11,677 nucleotides of DNA from Streptomyces katrae (GCF_000966975.1 NZ_JZWV01000699.1:1-11677); one strand, 5' to 3'. Shown: positions 1 to 7,153, numbered from the stretch's first letter. Made by a program: numbers and translations. The notes: generated by a model from the letters alone, not told the origin.

Positions 1-1
1 G

Positions 2-796
2 TACGGCGCCGTGGAACTCGCCCGGCAGGCCGCAGCCGCCGGGCGTCCGGGTGCGCTGAGGGAGCTGGCGGCACTGCGTGAACGGACCGGTGACCGTGAG
101 GGCGCCGAGGCCATGCTCCGAGAGGCCGCCGACGCCGGGCACACCGAGGCGATGATGAAGCTGGCATTGCTGCGCAAGGCGGCCCATGACCTGGAGGGTG
201 CCGAGGAATTCGCCCGACGGGCAGCCGCCGCGGGCAACGCACAGGGGCTGGCCTATCTGGCGTGGTCACAGGAGGACGCCGGCGACAAGCGGGGTGCCGA
301 AGCCCTCGCCATGCGGGCCCACCGGGCCGGGCACCACGAAGTCCTCGCAAGGCTTGCGCATGCGCGGGAGCTTGCCGGGGACCGCACCGGTGCCGAGGCG
401 GTCGCCCGGCAGGCTGCGGCCGCTGGGGAGCTCGATCCGCTCAACCATCTGGCGCTGGGGCGGGAGCAGGCCGGCGACAGGGAGAGTGCCGAGGCCTTCG
501 CCCGTGAGGCCGTAGCCGCCGGAGACGGCGGCGAGACGCTGGACGGAGTGGCCGTGTTCCGCCGCCGTCACTCCGAAGAGGAAGCCATGGCCCTGGTCCG
601 GGAAGCTGCCCGTGCCGGTAGCCACTACGCATTGGCCCGCCTGGCGAAACAACTCGAGGAGGCAGGAGACACCCAGGGCGCCGAAGCCCTGCACGTGGAG
701 GAGGCCAATACCGGGTGCATACCGCGCCACGACAGCAAGAGGCGGTGGCCGTACGGACTCGACCCGGACGGCTCACCCACCCCTTGCTGGGGCTGA
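2..796 (+). CDS. 32-residue helical (TPR/Sel1-like) repeat protein, 5' end outside window
   Basis: The frame is open from the window edge, so the true start lies upstream; the GTG at 11 is only the first possible start inside the window. The product is almost entirely seven consecutive repeats of exactly 32 residues, beginning at 23, 119, 215, 311, 407, 503 and 599. The consensus is roughly R-x-A-A-x-A-G-x8-LA-x6-AGD-x2-GAE-x-LA, which predicts paired helices as in TPR or Sel1 solenoids. The period is shorter than TPR (34) or Sel1 (36 or more). A non-repeat tail ends in the motif YGLDPDGSPTPCWG. Such solenoids are usually protein-interaction scaffolds. In actinomycetes they often form the C-terminal part of larger regulatory or NTPase proteins, and the missing N-terminus would decide this. 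No enzymatic motif is visible. The repeat structure is certain; the function is unknown. Confidence 0.8.
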   Translation, partial: YGAVELARQAAAAGRPGALRELAALRERTGDREGAEAMLREAADAGHTEAMMKLALLRKAAHDLEGAEEFARRAAAAGNAQGLAYLAWSQEDAGDKRGAEALAMRAHRAGHHEVLARLAHARELAGDRTGAEAVARQAAAAGELDPLNHLALGREQAGDRESAEAFAREAVAAGDGGETLDGVAVFRRRHSEEEAMALVREAARAGSHYALARLAKQLEEAGDTQGAEALHVEEANTGCIPRHDSKRRWPYGLDPDGSPTPCWG

Positions 797-803
797 CCCC
801 CGT

Positions 804-827
804 GGGCGGTCACGCACACCACCGCCC
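804..827 (+). terminator. Hairpin after the repeat-protein gene
   Basis: A perfect 7-bp stem (GGGCGGT paired with ACCGCCC) encloses a 10-base loop and starts 8 bases after the stop codon. No T-tract follows, which is common for Streptomyces terminators. The position supports a terminator, but the stem is short and chance is possible in GC-rich DNA. Confidence 0.4.
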
Positions 828-1089
828 CTCCCTCCGGGTCCGGAGGCCGAAGGGGAGGCATCTAACGGTCCACTGCCCGTGCGACTCGGTCAGGAGGCGT
901 GGCCGCGGCCGACCTACCGGGCCCCAGCGGCTCGGCCCGAGGCGAGCTCCGCCGCGACTGCGACGGCCCATTCGTCCCCGAAGCCGGGCTGGCCCGACTT
1001 TCGGCTCGCCCAGCGCGAGACGCCGGCGGAGCAGATGCGTCGGCGGGCGGGTGTCGTCCACGCCGCGCCACCGGTCGAGCCGGCCCGTG

Positions 1090-1600
1090 CCGCGCTCCGG
1101 TCCGCCTCGTACTCGGCTACGCCGGGCGGCGCGCAGGGGCAGATGGCCGAGCAGAACCAGCGTCCCGTACGCCACGCAGCGGGGGAGGTACGCCATGAGG
1201 TTGGACAGCGTGTCCCATGCGGTGCGCGCAGGGCTGGGGGCCAGCGTGTTCACGTCGGCGTCTGACTCGCCGGGGTGGGAGATGCCCGCGATGACCTGGA
1301 GTGGCAATGCCTTACCTTCCGCCCGGAGCCAACGGGACTTGGGCCGATTGATCACGCGTATCGATGAGGATTTCGTCGCCGTGCCAGACGTTTAATAGCC
1401 GGAAAGCTAGACGCGGGCCAACGGGGCCACTCTGTTCCACCCCGGTCGACGACGGCCTGCGGAAGCTCGGCCAGGCGCCGGTGCACCACGTACGCCCGGC
1501 TCGCCAGGACAGCATTCAGGCAGCTGTCCCAGGCCGGCCATTTGCGCGGCGCCCCATCGCACCCAGCCATACTGGACCAGCCAGTTGAGATCAGCTGAAG
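1090..1600 (-). pseudogene. Traces of a decayed, unidentified gene in the 828-1607 gap
   Basis: No intact gene is convincing between 828 and 1607. On the minus strand, two stretches have coding-like codon use in different frames. At about 1550-1420 the frame reads WDSCLNAVLASRAYVVHRRL and onward. At about 1355-1110 it reads ALPLQVIAGISHPGESDADV and then a hydrophobic part, WDTLSNLMAYLPRCVAYGTL. Between them a third frame gives LLNVWHGDEILIDTR. This switching suggests a frameshifted gene rather than one ORF. The formal ORF at 810-1355 becomes arginine-rich and implausible in its second half. I do not recognise a family. The alternative is chance openness of GC-rich DNA. Confidence 0.25.
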
Positions 1601-1607
1601 GGGGACG

Positions 1608-1922
1608 ATGCCGATGTCGGCTTCGACACCATCGGAAGAACCGGTGATCGCATCGATCACCGGTTTCCAGTGGTCGAGTGAAGAGTCGGTGGCCTACGAG
1701 GCCGCAATCGAAGCGATCAACGGAGCGGTCGGCGCGTACACGGCGCGGATCCATGCCGAGCGCAGCAAGGCTGCGCCCGACGGGGAGTTGGTCGGGCTCT
1801 GGCGCGAGCGGCGTGGGGAGCTGGCCAAGGTCCGGGAGCAGCTCGACCCGGCCGACCACGAGCAGATCGCCGAGGTCCGCCGTCGTTACGCCGCTCTGAC
1901 GCGTCAGTTGATGGAGGACTGA
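1608..1922 (+). CDS. Probable antitoxin partner of the zeta-type toxin (unclassified helical protein)
   Basis: This 104-residue protein lies directly upstream of the zeta-like kinase gene. Its stop overlaps the kinase start by one base (TGATG), the classic arrangement for translational coupling in antitoxin-toxin pairs. The sequence is charged and predicted almost wholly helical: from about residue 25 it has regular hydrophobic spacing, and near residue 65 a LWRERRGELAKVREQL helix. A strong purine-rich site (AAGGGGG, 1598-1604) precedes the ATG at 1608. A second ATG at 1614 (residue 3) has better spacing and may be the real start. No DNA-binding helix-turn-helix is evident, and I do not see similarity to the classical epsilon antitoxin or PezA. 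The antitoxin role is inferred from position and overlap; the coding call is firm. Confidence 0.7.
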   Translation: MPMSASTPSEEPVIASITGFQWSSEESVAYEAAIEAINGAVGAYTARIHAERSKAAPDGELVGLWRERRGELAKVREQLDPADHEQIAEVRRRYAALTRQLMED

Positions 1923-3214
1923 TGACCGACCCCGAGGCTGCCCGGTACCTGTTACCGGAGGCTCAGAACAGAGGCAACTTCCTCGGCGAGATCGTCCCCG
2001 ATCAGTTCGCCGGGCGCCTGCCGCAGCAGAAGCGGACGGTGGTGTTCCTGGTCGGCCAGCCCGGTGCCGGCAAGACCCGTGTGGGCCACATGCTCGCCAA
2101 CGCCTTGAACAAGCGCGGCGGCTTCATCGACGTGGACAGCGACCTGTACAAGCCGTTCCACCCGGAGTACGCCCACCTGATGCAGCAGGATGACAAACTC
2201 ATGGCGGCCTCCACGCGGGCGGACGGCCGCAGGTGGATGGCCCAGGCGCATGACTACGTGCGTGAGAACCGGTTGAACGCCGTCATCCAGGAGACCTCGC
2301 AAGACGGCGAGGCGGTGGCGGCGACGATGCGTGCCTACCGGGGAAGCGGCTTCCGTGTCGAGGTCGTGGCCATGGGGGTGTCCGAGGCCATGAGCAACCA
2401 GGGAATCGTCAACCGGTATCACGAGCAGGTCAAGGAGCGTGGCAGCGGCCGCCTGACGGTCCAGGCGAATGCCGAGCAGTCCTACAGCGGGATCCTCGAA
2501 CTCGCCCGGCTCGTCGACGAGCATGCACTGGCCGATCACGTTTCGGTCTTCCGCAGAGGCGAGGGTGAACCCCGGTATTCCAATGTCCTCGACGACTTCG
2601 GGCAGTGGCAGCGGCAACCGGGCCTGGCGCAGGCGATAACGCAGGAGCGTTCCCGTCCGTGGACGGTTCCGGAGAGCGCTGACTTCCTCCAATCGCAGGG
2701 CAAGCTCCACCTGGAAATGGGGCCTGAGTGGGCGGATTCCCTGACCTGTATCAACCAGCTGGCCCGGCCGACGCTGCATCCTCTCCCTCTGCTGAGCGAT
2801 CACGAGCTCTCCACGCAGGGAGCTCGTGCGGCGGTTGCCGTCCAGGCAGCTGAGCGGCAGACGGACGCGGGGCGGACGCCCCAGCCTTCCCTCGACGAGC
2901 GGCTGGCGCTGCTCGCCGAGCGCGGGGCATCGGCTGCTGACCTCGAGCGGGCGCGGCATTCCCTTGAGGAGGACCGGCTGTACGAGTCCGCGCGATCGGC
3001 GCAGGCTGCCGAACGGATCGCGGGGTTGCAGGTGGTCGTTTCCTCGCTCAGCGCCGAGCAGGAGCGTCGCCGGATGCTGCCGCCCTCGGTCCACAAGGCG
3101 GAGACTGCCGGCCGGAACCACCAGGCCGCGCTCGAAGCAGCCGTACAGCGCCCGGCTCAGGAGGCACCGCGCATCCGGCCGCCGGAGCATGAGGGCCCGT
3201 CGCGGCCCTTGTAG
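1922..3214 (+). CDS. Zeta toxin family kinase
   Basis: The N-terminal ~230 residues fit the zeta/PezT toxin fold, a P-loop kinase. The Walker A motif GQPGAGKT is at residues 45-52. It is followed by FIDVDSDLYKPFHPEY (69-84), which matches the position of the zeta catalytic aspartate and the hP-x-Y motif. QETSQD lies near 123, and NRYHEQVKERGSGR (164-177) supplies arginines of the kind that bind ATP phosphates. Known zeta toxins phosphorylate UDP-N-acetylglucosamine and poison cell-wall synthesis. At 430 residues it is much longer than PezT or zeta (about 250-290). The extra ~200 residues are Ala/Arg/Glu-rich, probably helical, and unassigned. The gene overlaps the upstream small gene by one base. 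The start is the ATG in the TGATG overlap. The family is confident; substrate and toxicity are inferred. Confidence 0.88.
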   Translation: MTDPEAARYLLPEAQNRGNFLGEIVPDQFAGRLPQQKRTVVFLVGQPGAGKTRVGHMLANALNKRGGFIDVDSDLYKPFHPEYAHLMQQDDKLMAASTRADGRRWMAQAHDYVRENRLNAVIQETSQDGEAVAATMRAYRGSGFRVEVVAMGVSEAMSNQGIVNRYHEQVKERGSGRLTVQANAEQSYSGILELARLVDEHALADHVSVFRRGEGEPRYSNVLDDFGQWQRQPGLAQAITQERSRPWTVPESADFLQSQGKLHLEMGPEWADSLTCINQLARPTLHPLPLLSDHELSTQGARAAVAVQAAERQTDAGRTPQPSLDERLALLAERGASAADLERARHSLEEDRLYESARSAQAAERIAGLQVVVSSLSAEQERRRMLPPSVHKAETAGRNHQAALEAAVQRPAQEAPRIRPPEHEGPSRPL

Positions 3215-3308
3215 CCGCTGCGGTCTGCGGCGAGGGCTCGGATGACGTGATGGCGTTGAGCGAGGGCACTCGGCAGGACCAGTCGGCGCACGGGGCACCG
3301 CTGAACAC

Positions 3309-3663
3309 AGGAGCATTGCCGACGGAGCCGGCCGCTCGACCTGGATGGTGATCGCCGCCCACACCCAGCTCCGCCTTGCCCGCCCCATGGCCACCGACCT
3401 CCGACGGCCATGGGAGAGACCGGCCGAACCGAACATGCTCACCCCCGCCCGCGTCCGACGCGGATTCAGGAACCTCCACACGAAGACCCCAGCACCCGGG
3501 TGAGCACCGAAACCCACCCGGCCCGGCCCCGGCCGAACCACTCGGATCGAAGAACCGCCATCTGGCACCACGCCACGACGTCGGCGGCGTTCACGCCACC
3601 GGCGAGGCCTATATCCCACCCGCCCATCACCAGAAGGGCACCAAACCCCGACGCAAGCGATGA
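3309..3663 (+). pseudogene. C-terminal remnant of a Streptomyces DDE transposase
   Basis: The frame from about 3309 reads TWMVIAAHTQLRLARP, then DLRRPWERPAEPN, then LTPARVRRGFRNL. I recognise this as the C-terminal part of a transposase family widespread in Streptomyces (I believe the one NCBI calls NF041680). An in-frame TGA follows at about 3499. The frame then continues with APKPTRPGPGR before a one-base shift near 3538 into PLGSKNRHLAPRHDVG. The shifted frame ends at the TGA of 3661-3663. The N-terminal catalytic part and both element ends are missing. The remnant lies just downstream of the zeta gene, so an old insertion and deletion cut away whatever followed the toxin. The 94 bases between the zeta stop and this remnant hold nothing recognisable. 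Confidence 0.7.
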
Positions 3664-3711
3664 GGTCCACCCCGCGGCGATGAACCGCAACTGGTCCAGT
3701 TGAATGGATGC

Positions 3712-4020
3712 ATGAGAGAAAACCCGGGACTGAAGAGGGGTCCGTACGGCATACCGAAGGACATCGTCCTGCTGGCAACACCGAGCGGCTGGCGCCACAG
3801 CACCACCACCGTAGACGGCACGCTCATTTGTGGGCGGCTGACCAGAGTGCCCATCACGGCTACCGCCGAGCAGGCCAAGGAGGCCGCCGCCGCGCTGCTG
3901 GTGGAACTCGGACGCGAGTTCCACAGAACTGCCCTCGAAGTCACCTGGGAACCCGATCAGGTGCCCGGATCCTGCAGCGGCCGCATCCACCCAAGCCCTG
4001 AATCGGGAGCAAGCCGATAG
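3712..4020 (+). CDS. Small hypothetical protein
   Basis: The product is about 102 residues from the ATG at 3712; a TTG at 3700 is an in-frame alternative, and neither has a strong ribosome-binding site. The central part reads like a compact alpha/beta domain: DIVLLATPSGWRHSTTTVDG, ICGRLTRVPITATAEQAKEA, then ALLVELGREFH and ALEVTWEP. Codon use is good to about residue 85. The last ~20 residues (GSCSGRIHPSPESGASR) are low-complexity and end next to an IS5 remnant, so the natural C-terminus may have been replaced by insertion. I recall similar small uncharacterised Streptomyces proteins but cannot name a family or function. Confidence 0.55.
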   Translation: MRENPGLKRGPYGIPKDIVLLATPSGWRHSTTTVDGTLICGRLTRVPITATAEQAKEAAAALLVELGREFHRTALEVTWEPDQVPGSCSGRIHPSPESGASR

Positions 4021-4030
4021 CACGACCCAT

Positions 4031-4329
4031 CGCGGATCATCACGCGGCAACCGCTCCTACCTGCGCAGCCGCGGCATCAAGGCAGTCATCCCCGAGAAGA
4101 AGGACCAGGCCGCCAACCGGAAGAAGGAGGGCGCAAAAGGCGGCCGGCCCGTCAGTCACGACGCCGGCCTCTACAAGGAACGGAACACCGTCGAGCGGCT
4201 GATCAACAAGCTAAAGGCCTGGCGCGGCATCGCCACCCGCCACGACAAGACCCCGGACAGCTACCTCGCCGGCCTCCACCTCCGCGCCGCGTGATCTGGA
4301 TCGACGACCTCCTCAAAGACGCCGACTGA
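4031..4329 (+). pseudogene. C-terminal remnant of an IS5-family transposase
   Basis: The frame from 4031 reads SSRGNRSYLRSRGIKAVIPE, then KGGRPVSHDAGLYKERNTVE, then INKLKAWRGIATRHDKTPDS. This is the typical end of IS5-group DDE transposases, with the final catalytic Glu in the Y-K-x-R-N-x-V-E motif. The frame hits TGA after LHLRAA. One base over, it continues VIWIDDLLKDAD and stops at 4327-4329, so one base (probably a C near 4292) is missing. The N-terminal two thirds and the left end are absent. The run CACACAGACCC before 4350 probably belongs to the element's right terminal repeat. An IS630-type element starts immediately afterwards. Confidence 0.72.
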
Positions 4330-4351
4330 TCACAACATCACACAGACCCTA

Positions 4352-4381
4352 GTGCTCTGACCGCATAGGTTCACCGGGTTG
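4352..4381 (+). repeat. Left terminal inverted repeat of the IS630-type element
   Basis: This 30-bp repeat pairs with 6211-6240 in inverted orientation with five mismatches (positions 6, 13, 14, 15 and 22 of the repeat). It is preceded by TA at 4350-4351, which directly abuts the end of the IS5 remnant. Confidence 0.75.
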
Positions 4382-4440
4382 ATGGGCAGGCACCGGATGT
4401 CGCGGGTTCTGTAGGTGTAGGGCTATGGCACGATGCGGCG

Positions 4441-5028
4441 ATGATCACCTCGCCCATTCCGCCCGTCGTCGCCGCAGGCCACATGGCCAAAATGAAGCAG
4501 CCCGTGCTGGCTCTGCCCAGCGGTTTGGAGCTACGCCCTTGGGGTGTCAAAGACGCCGATGCTTTGGTAGCCGCTGCCCAGGAACCGGCCATTCGCCAGT
4601 GGAACCGGCTCGTCGTGACCTCGCGGGAGGAAGCGCGCAAGCGGATCGAGCGTATGCGCGAGCGTTGGGAGAACGAGCAGAGCGCGATATGGGCCATCGC
4701 CCGGCCCGATGGTGGTCAGGCGATGGGACTGATTGGCTGGGGTGACATCGACCTCAGTGGCGGTAGTGCTGAAATCGTGTACTGGATCCTGCCGGCAGGA
4801 CGCGGGCGGGGCGCCGTGGTCGAGGCGGCGAAGCGCGTCAGTCAGTGGGCGTTCGACGACCTTGGGCTGCACCGGCTGCGGCTGTGCCATGCGGTAGCCA
4901 ACGAGGCATCATGCCGAGTAGCGGCGAAGGCCGGCTACTCCCTCGAAGGCACGATGCGTAGCGCCCTGCTGCACGAAGACGGATGGCACGACGAGCATCT
5001 GCACGCCCTGGTGCACGGCGACATCTGA
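4441..5028 (+). CDS. GNAT family N-acetyltransferase (RimJ/RimL-like)
   Basis: This 195-residue protein has the layout of the GNAT_3/RimJ-RimL subgroup. LELRPWGVKDADALVAAAQE (about 29-48) forms the first strand and helix. AIWAIARPDGGQAMGLIGW (82-100) gives the central strands. EIVYWILPAGRGRGAVVEA (111-129) is motif A, with the RGRG acetyl-CoA pyrophosphate loop at 121-124. NEASCRVAAKAGYSLEGTMR (154-173) is motif B. The reaction is acetyl transfer from acetyl-CoA to an amine; the substrate cannot be read from sequence. ATG 4441 gives the full ORF but has no clear ribosome-binding site, and ATGs at 4483 or 4492 would still leave a complete domain. It lies inside the IS630-type inverted repeats and converges on the transposase, so it may be cargo. 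The enzyme class is confident. Confidence 0.85.
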   Translation: MITSPIPPVVAAGHMAKMKQPVLALPSGLELRPWGVKDADALVAAAQEPAIRQWNRLVVTSREEARKRIERMRERWENEQSAIWAIARPDGGQAMGLIGWGDIDLSGGSAEIVYWILPAGRGRGAVVEAAKRVSQWAFDDLGLHRLRLCHAVANEASCRVAAKAGYSLEGTMRSALLHEDGWHDEHLHALVHGDI

Positions 5029-5042
5029 TGCTGTGAGGGTGG

Positions 5043-6160
5043 TCAGGCTGCGGTTGGTAGTGGTCGGCCGCCCCAGCGGATTCCCTTCTCGCTGCGGATA
5101 CGGGCGCGTTCGCGTCGTTGTGCTGCGAGGACGTCGGGGTGGCGGGTGTTCTTGTTGCGCCGGCGCAGGAGGCGTGCAGGGCCCCTGGTCTGGACGGTGT
5201 GGTTCGGATGGTGGGAGTTGGCCAGGGTGAACCGCCGCAGCGGTCCGAAGTGGGCCTCGATGGGGTTCGCCCAGGACGCGTAGGTCGGGGTGAAGCACAA
5301 CTCGACCTTGTTCTTCGCCGCCCACCTGCGGAACTTCCAGTTCAGGTGGGCGGAGAGGTTGTCGAGGATCACGTAGACGGGTCCACCGTACGAGCGTGCG
5401 GTTCGGATCGGTCGCAGGGCGGCCCAGGTGTGGTCGATGCCCTTGCGCCGTCGGTTGATGCCCCACAGCTTGTCGTCGCCGACCAAGTAGCAGCCGTGGA
5501 AGTAGGTGATGCCGTGGGTGCGGCGGAACGTCGCCGCCAGCCGGTCTGGCTGACCCTGCCTCTTCCAGCAGGATCCGGCAGTGGGACGGATGCCGAGGGG
5601 GCCGAACTCGTCGAAGGCGAACGTGCGGTCCGGACGCTCGTTGACCGCGTACTCGATCCGGGCCAGCTTGGCGTCGAAAGCCGGATCTGGCGACTCCTTC
5701 CAGGTCTTGGTGCGCTGGAACGAGATCCCCCGGCGGGCCAGCAGACAGCGAGGGCCTCCCGGCCGATCCGGAGGGGCCGGGAGATGCTGCGCCGCAGGTG
5801 GTCGGCGAGTTTGCGGATCGACCAGCGGGTGAAGGACTTGCCCAACATGGTCGGCCGGGTGGTGGCCGTCTGGACGACGAAGTCCTCGTCGTAACGGTTC
5901 AGCAGGCGGGGACGGCCTCCCGCCCACTGAGGGTTGAGACATGCGAGCCCGATCTCGTTGAAGCGGTGGATCACGTCGCGGACGGTGTCCTCATCCGCCT
6001 GAACCAGCCGCGCGATCACCGGGACCGTACTGCCGCCGGCCGACGCCAGCATCATCGCCCGCCGAAACCGCACCGAGCTGGTACTGCCCCGCCGCACGAT
6101 CTGCTGCAGCTTCTGCCCATCCTGCACGGTCAGCCCGCGGACCCCGACCGGCAACGCCAT
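5043..6160 (-). pseudogene. IS630-family transposase, split by a -1 frameshift
   Basis: Read on the minus strand from the ATG at 6160, the N-terminal half has the helix-turn-helix region (TVPVIARLVQADEDTVRDVI, then GGRPRLL). Near 5750 the homology leaves this frame after RIGREAL. It resumes in the -1 frame as RCLLARRGISFQRTKTWKES and runs to the stop at 5043. The second frame carries the full DDE catalytic set: the Asp in FAFDEFG, the Asp in YVILDNLSAH, and the Glu in SWANPIEAHF. The two frames together cover the normal length. IS630 relatives sometimes use programmed frameshifting, but I see no canonical slippery heptamer at 5748-5758, so a one-base deletion or sequence error is more likely. 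If the enzyme is inactive, the element could move only with help in trans. Confidence 0.85.
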
Positions 6161-6210
6161 AACCGCCTCCCCTGCCAGCCGACGTCGTCACATCCGACCA
6201 GCACAACGAG

Positions 6211-6240
6211 CAACCCGGCGAACCTTCCCGGTCACAGCAC
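6211..6240 (-). repeat. Right terminal inverted repeat of the IS630-type element
   Basis: This inverted partner of 4352-4381 lies 50 bases upstream of the transposase start, where its promoter would be expected. It is followed by TA at 6241-6242, as expected for a duplicated TA target. Confidence 0.75.
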
Positions 6241-6242
6241 TA

Positions 6243-7153
6243 GCACGGCCGCCCCGGCCTCCTTCGCAGTGGCCTAGCTGATACCTCCGGCCGATCTCGC
6301 GCAGGCTCTGCCACTCGCCGCGCCGGAAGGGCTGACGCGCTGGACGTCGGCCGTGCCGGCGACCAGCACGCCCCCGGGGTGATCGGACCGGGCTCGCCGG
6401 GAGTGCTGCGGATCAGGCAGAGGCACGCGGCGTAGGCGCCGTGGGCGGTGCGGGGGCGGCGGCTGCCCGGGGCGTCGCAGCAGTGGTCCTGCGGATCCGC
6501 TGCCGGGTTGGCCAAGCGGCTCCACGCGCGTGCTCTCGCCGATGGTCAGCCCGAAGTCGCGGGCAAGCTGACCTACGTCTTCGGCAGTGCGTACTGCGCG
6601 GAGTGCGGCGCCCTCTTCCGCGTCGATCACGCCATCGTGGCCCGCTGGGGCGGTTGACCTGCGACACGCCATGGACCAAACCCTGCGCCGCGCTGCCATC
6701 TGCTATGCGCCCGACAGCGGGGCGCGGCCGTCCAATCGCTGGTCAGGCTGGCGGGACTGAGTGGAGCGCCAAATGGCGAACAGGCCGAGGCCTACGCTGG
6801 TGACCGTGGTGAATGCCGTCGGCCCGGCCACGGTGCACGGCAACTGCCAAGGCCATGAAGGCGACGAGCACGATCAGGTCTGTTGTCCGGGAGCGAGGAC
6901 ACCCCGTGGGCGCGGAAGACGATGTAGCCGAGTTTCAGCAATGCCCGGTTGATTGACTTGCTCCAGACAACACGTGCATCCGCCGCTGGGGTTAGTGCGG
7001 AGCTTGACGGCGTGCTGGGCACGGTCAGGGTGCACGTGATGGACCAAAGCCTCGCCGCGAGGTTCGCAGCCCTGCGGACCGAGCCGCCAGTCAGTGCCGG
7101 CCGGGCGGTAGGCGGGCGGCCCGGTTCAGGAGTCGAGGTGGCAAAATGACGCG
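6243..7153. other. Long stretch without a confident gene
   Basis: Apart from the small ORF at 6448-6657, nothing here can be named. On the minus strand, 6960-6880 reads VVWSKSINRALLKLGYIVFR. A one-base shift then gives a hydrophobic segment DLIVLVAFMALAVAVHRG (about 6880-6825), which could be a decayed membrane-protein gene. The plus-strand ORF at 6949-7149 has a TTG start and no recognisable motif. The stretch looks like gene debris. Confidence 0.4.
6448..6657 (+). CDS. Possible small protein with a C-x-x-C motif
   Basis: The last ~48 codons of this frame have coding-like G/C at third positions and a plausible sequence: LADGQPEVAGKLTYVFGSAY, then CAECGALFRVDHAIVARWGG. The CAEC motif could bind a metal, but one pair alone is not a zinc finger. 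The first ~20 residues are low-complexity, and no ribosome-binding site marks the GTG at 6448. It may be the tail of a larger decayed gene. The minus strand over 6240-6515 is also open. I do not recognise a family. Confidence 0.3.
   Translation: MRGRRLPGASQQWSCGSAAGLAKRLHARALADGQPEVAGKLTYVFGSAYCAECGALFRVDHAIVARWGG

Larger units (their letters stand above)
4352..6240. mobile_element. IS630-type insertion sequence carrying a passenger acetyltransferase gene
   Basis: The ends at 4352-4381 and 6211-6240 are inverted copies of each other, identical at 25 of 30 positions, starting GTGCT-x-TGACCG and ending CCGGGTTG. Each is bordered by TA (4350-4351 and 6241-6242). TA is the target that IS630/Tc1-mariner elements duplicate. 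Inside lie a transposase gene on the minus strand (5043-6160) and a GNAT acetyltransferase gene on the plus strand (4441-5028), with their stops 14 bases apart. The total of 1,889 bp exceeds the usual ~1.1-1.2 kb for this family. The part from 5029 to 6240 alone has the usual size. The extra 680 bp is therefore either cargo mobilised with the element or lies between an element and a truncated sister copy. Confidence 0.72.

Noticed and set aside
612..1395. Long plus-strand ORFs at 612-1265 and 715-1395
   Set aside because: They overlap the repeat protein out of frame and are rich in Arg, Pro and Ser, the mark of shadow frames in GC-rich DNA.
3213..3236. Possible terminator after the zeta gene
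   Set aside because: Only a 4-5 bp stem with a large loop can be drawn, which is too weak to call.
1952..3781. A 609-codon minus-strand ORF opposite the zeta gene
   Set aside because: It is the antisense shadow of a clearly coding plus-strand gene with kinase motifs; its own translation has no recognisable domain.
3968..3987. A run containing BamHI, PstI and NotI sites back to back, like a cloning polylinker
   Set aside because: It sits inside a plausible reading frame in GC-rich DNA, and no flanking vector sequence is recognisable; overlapping sites of this kind arise by chance.
4379..4423. TTGATG with TAGG-type downstream hexamers as a promoter for the acetyltransferase
   Set aside because: No -10 lies at a workable distance from TTGATG, so no promoter can be supported.
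6671..7060. ATGGACCAAA at 6671 and 7039 followed by similar bases, suggesting repeated gene starts (MDQTLRR and MDQSLAA)
   Set aside because: The similarity ends after about 20 bases, and neither frame continues as convincing coding sequence.
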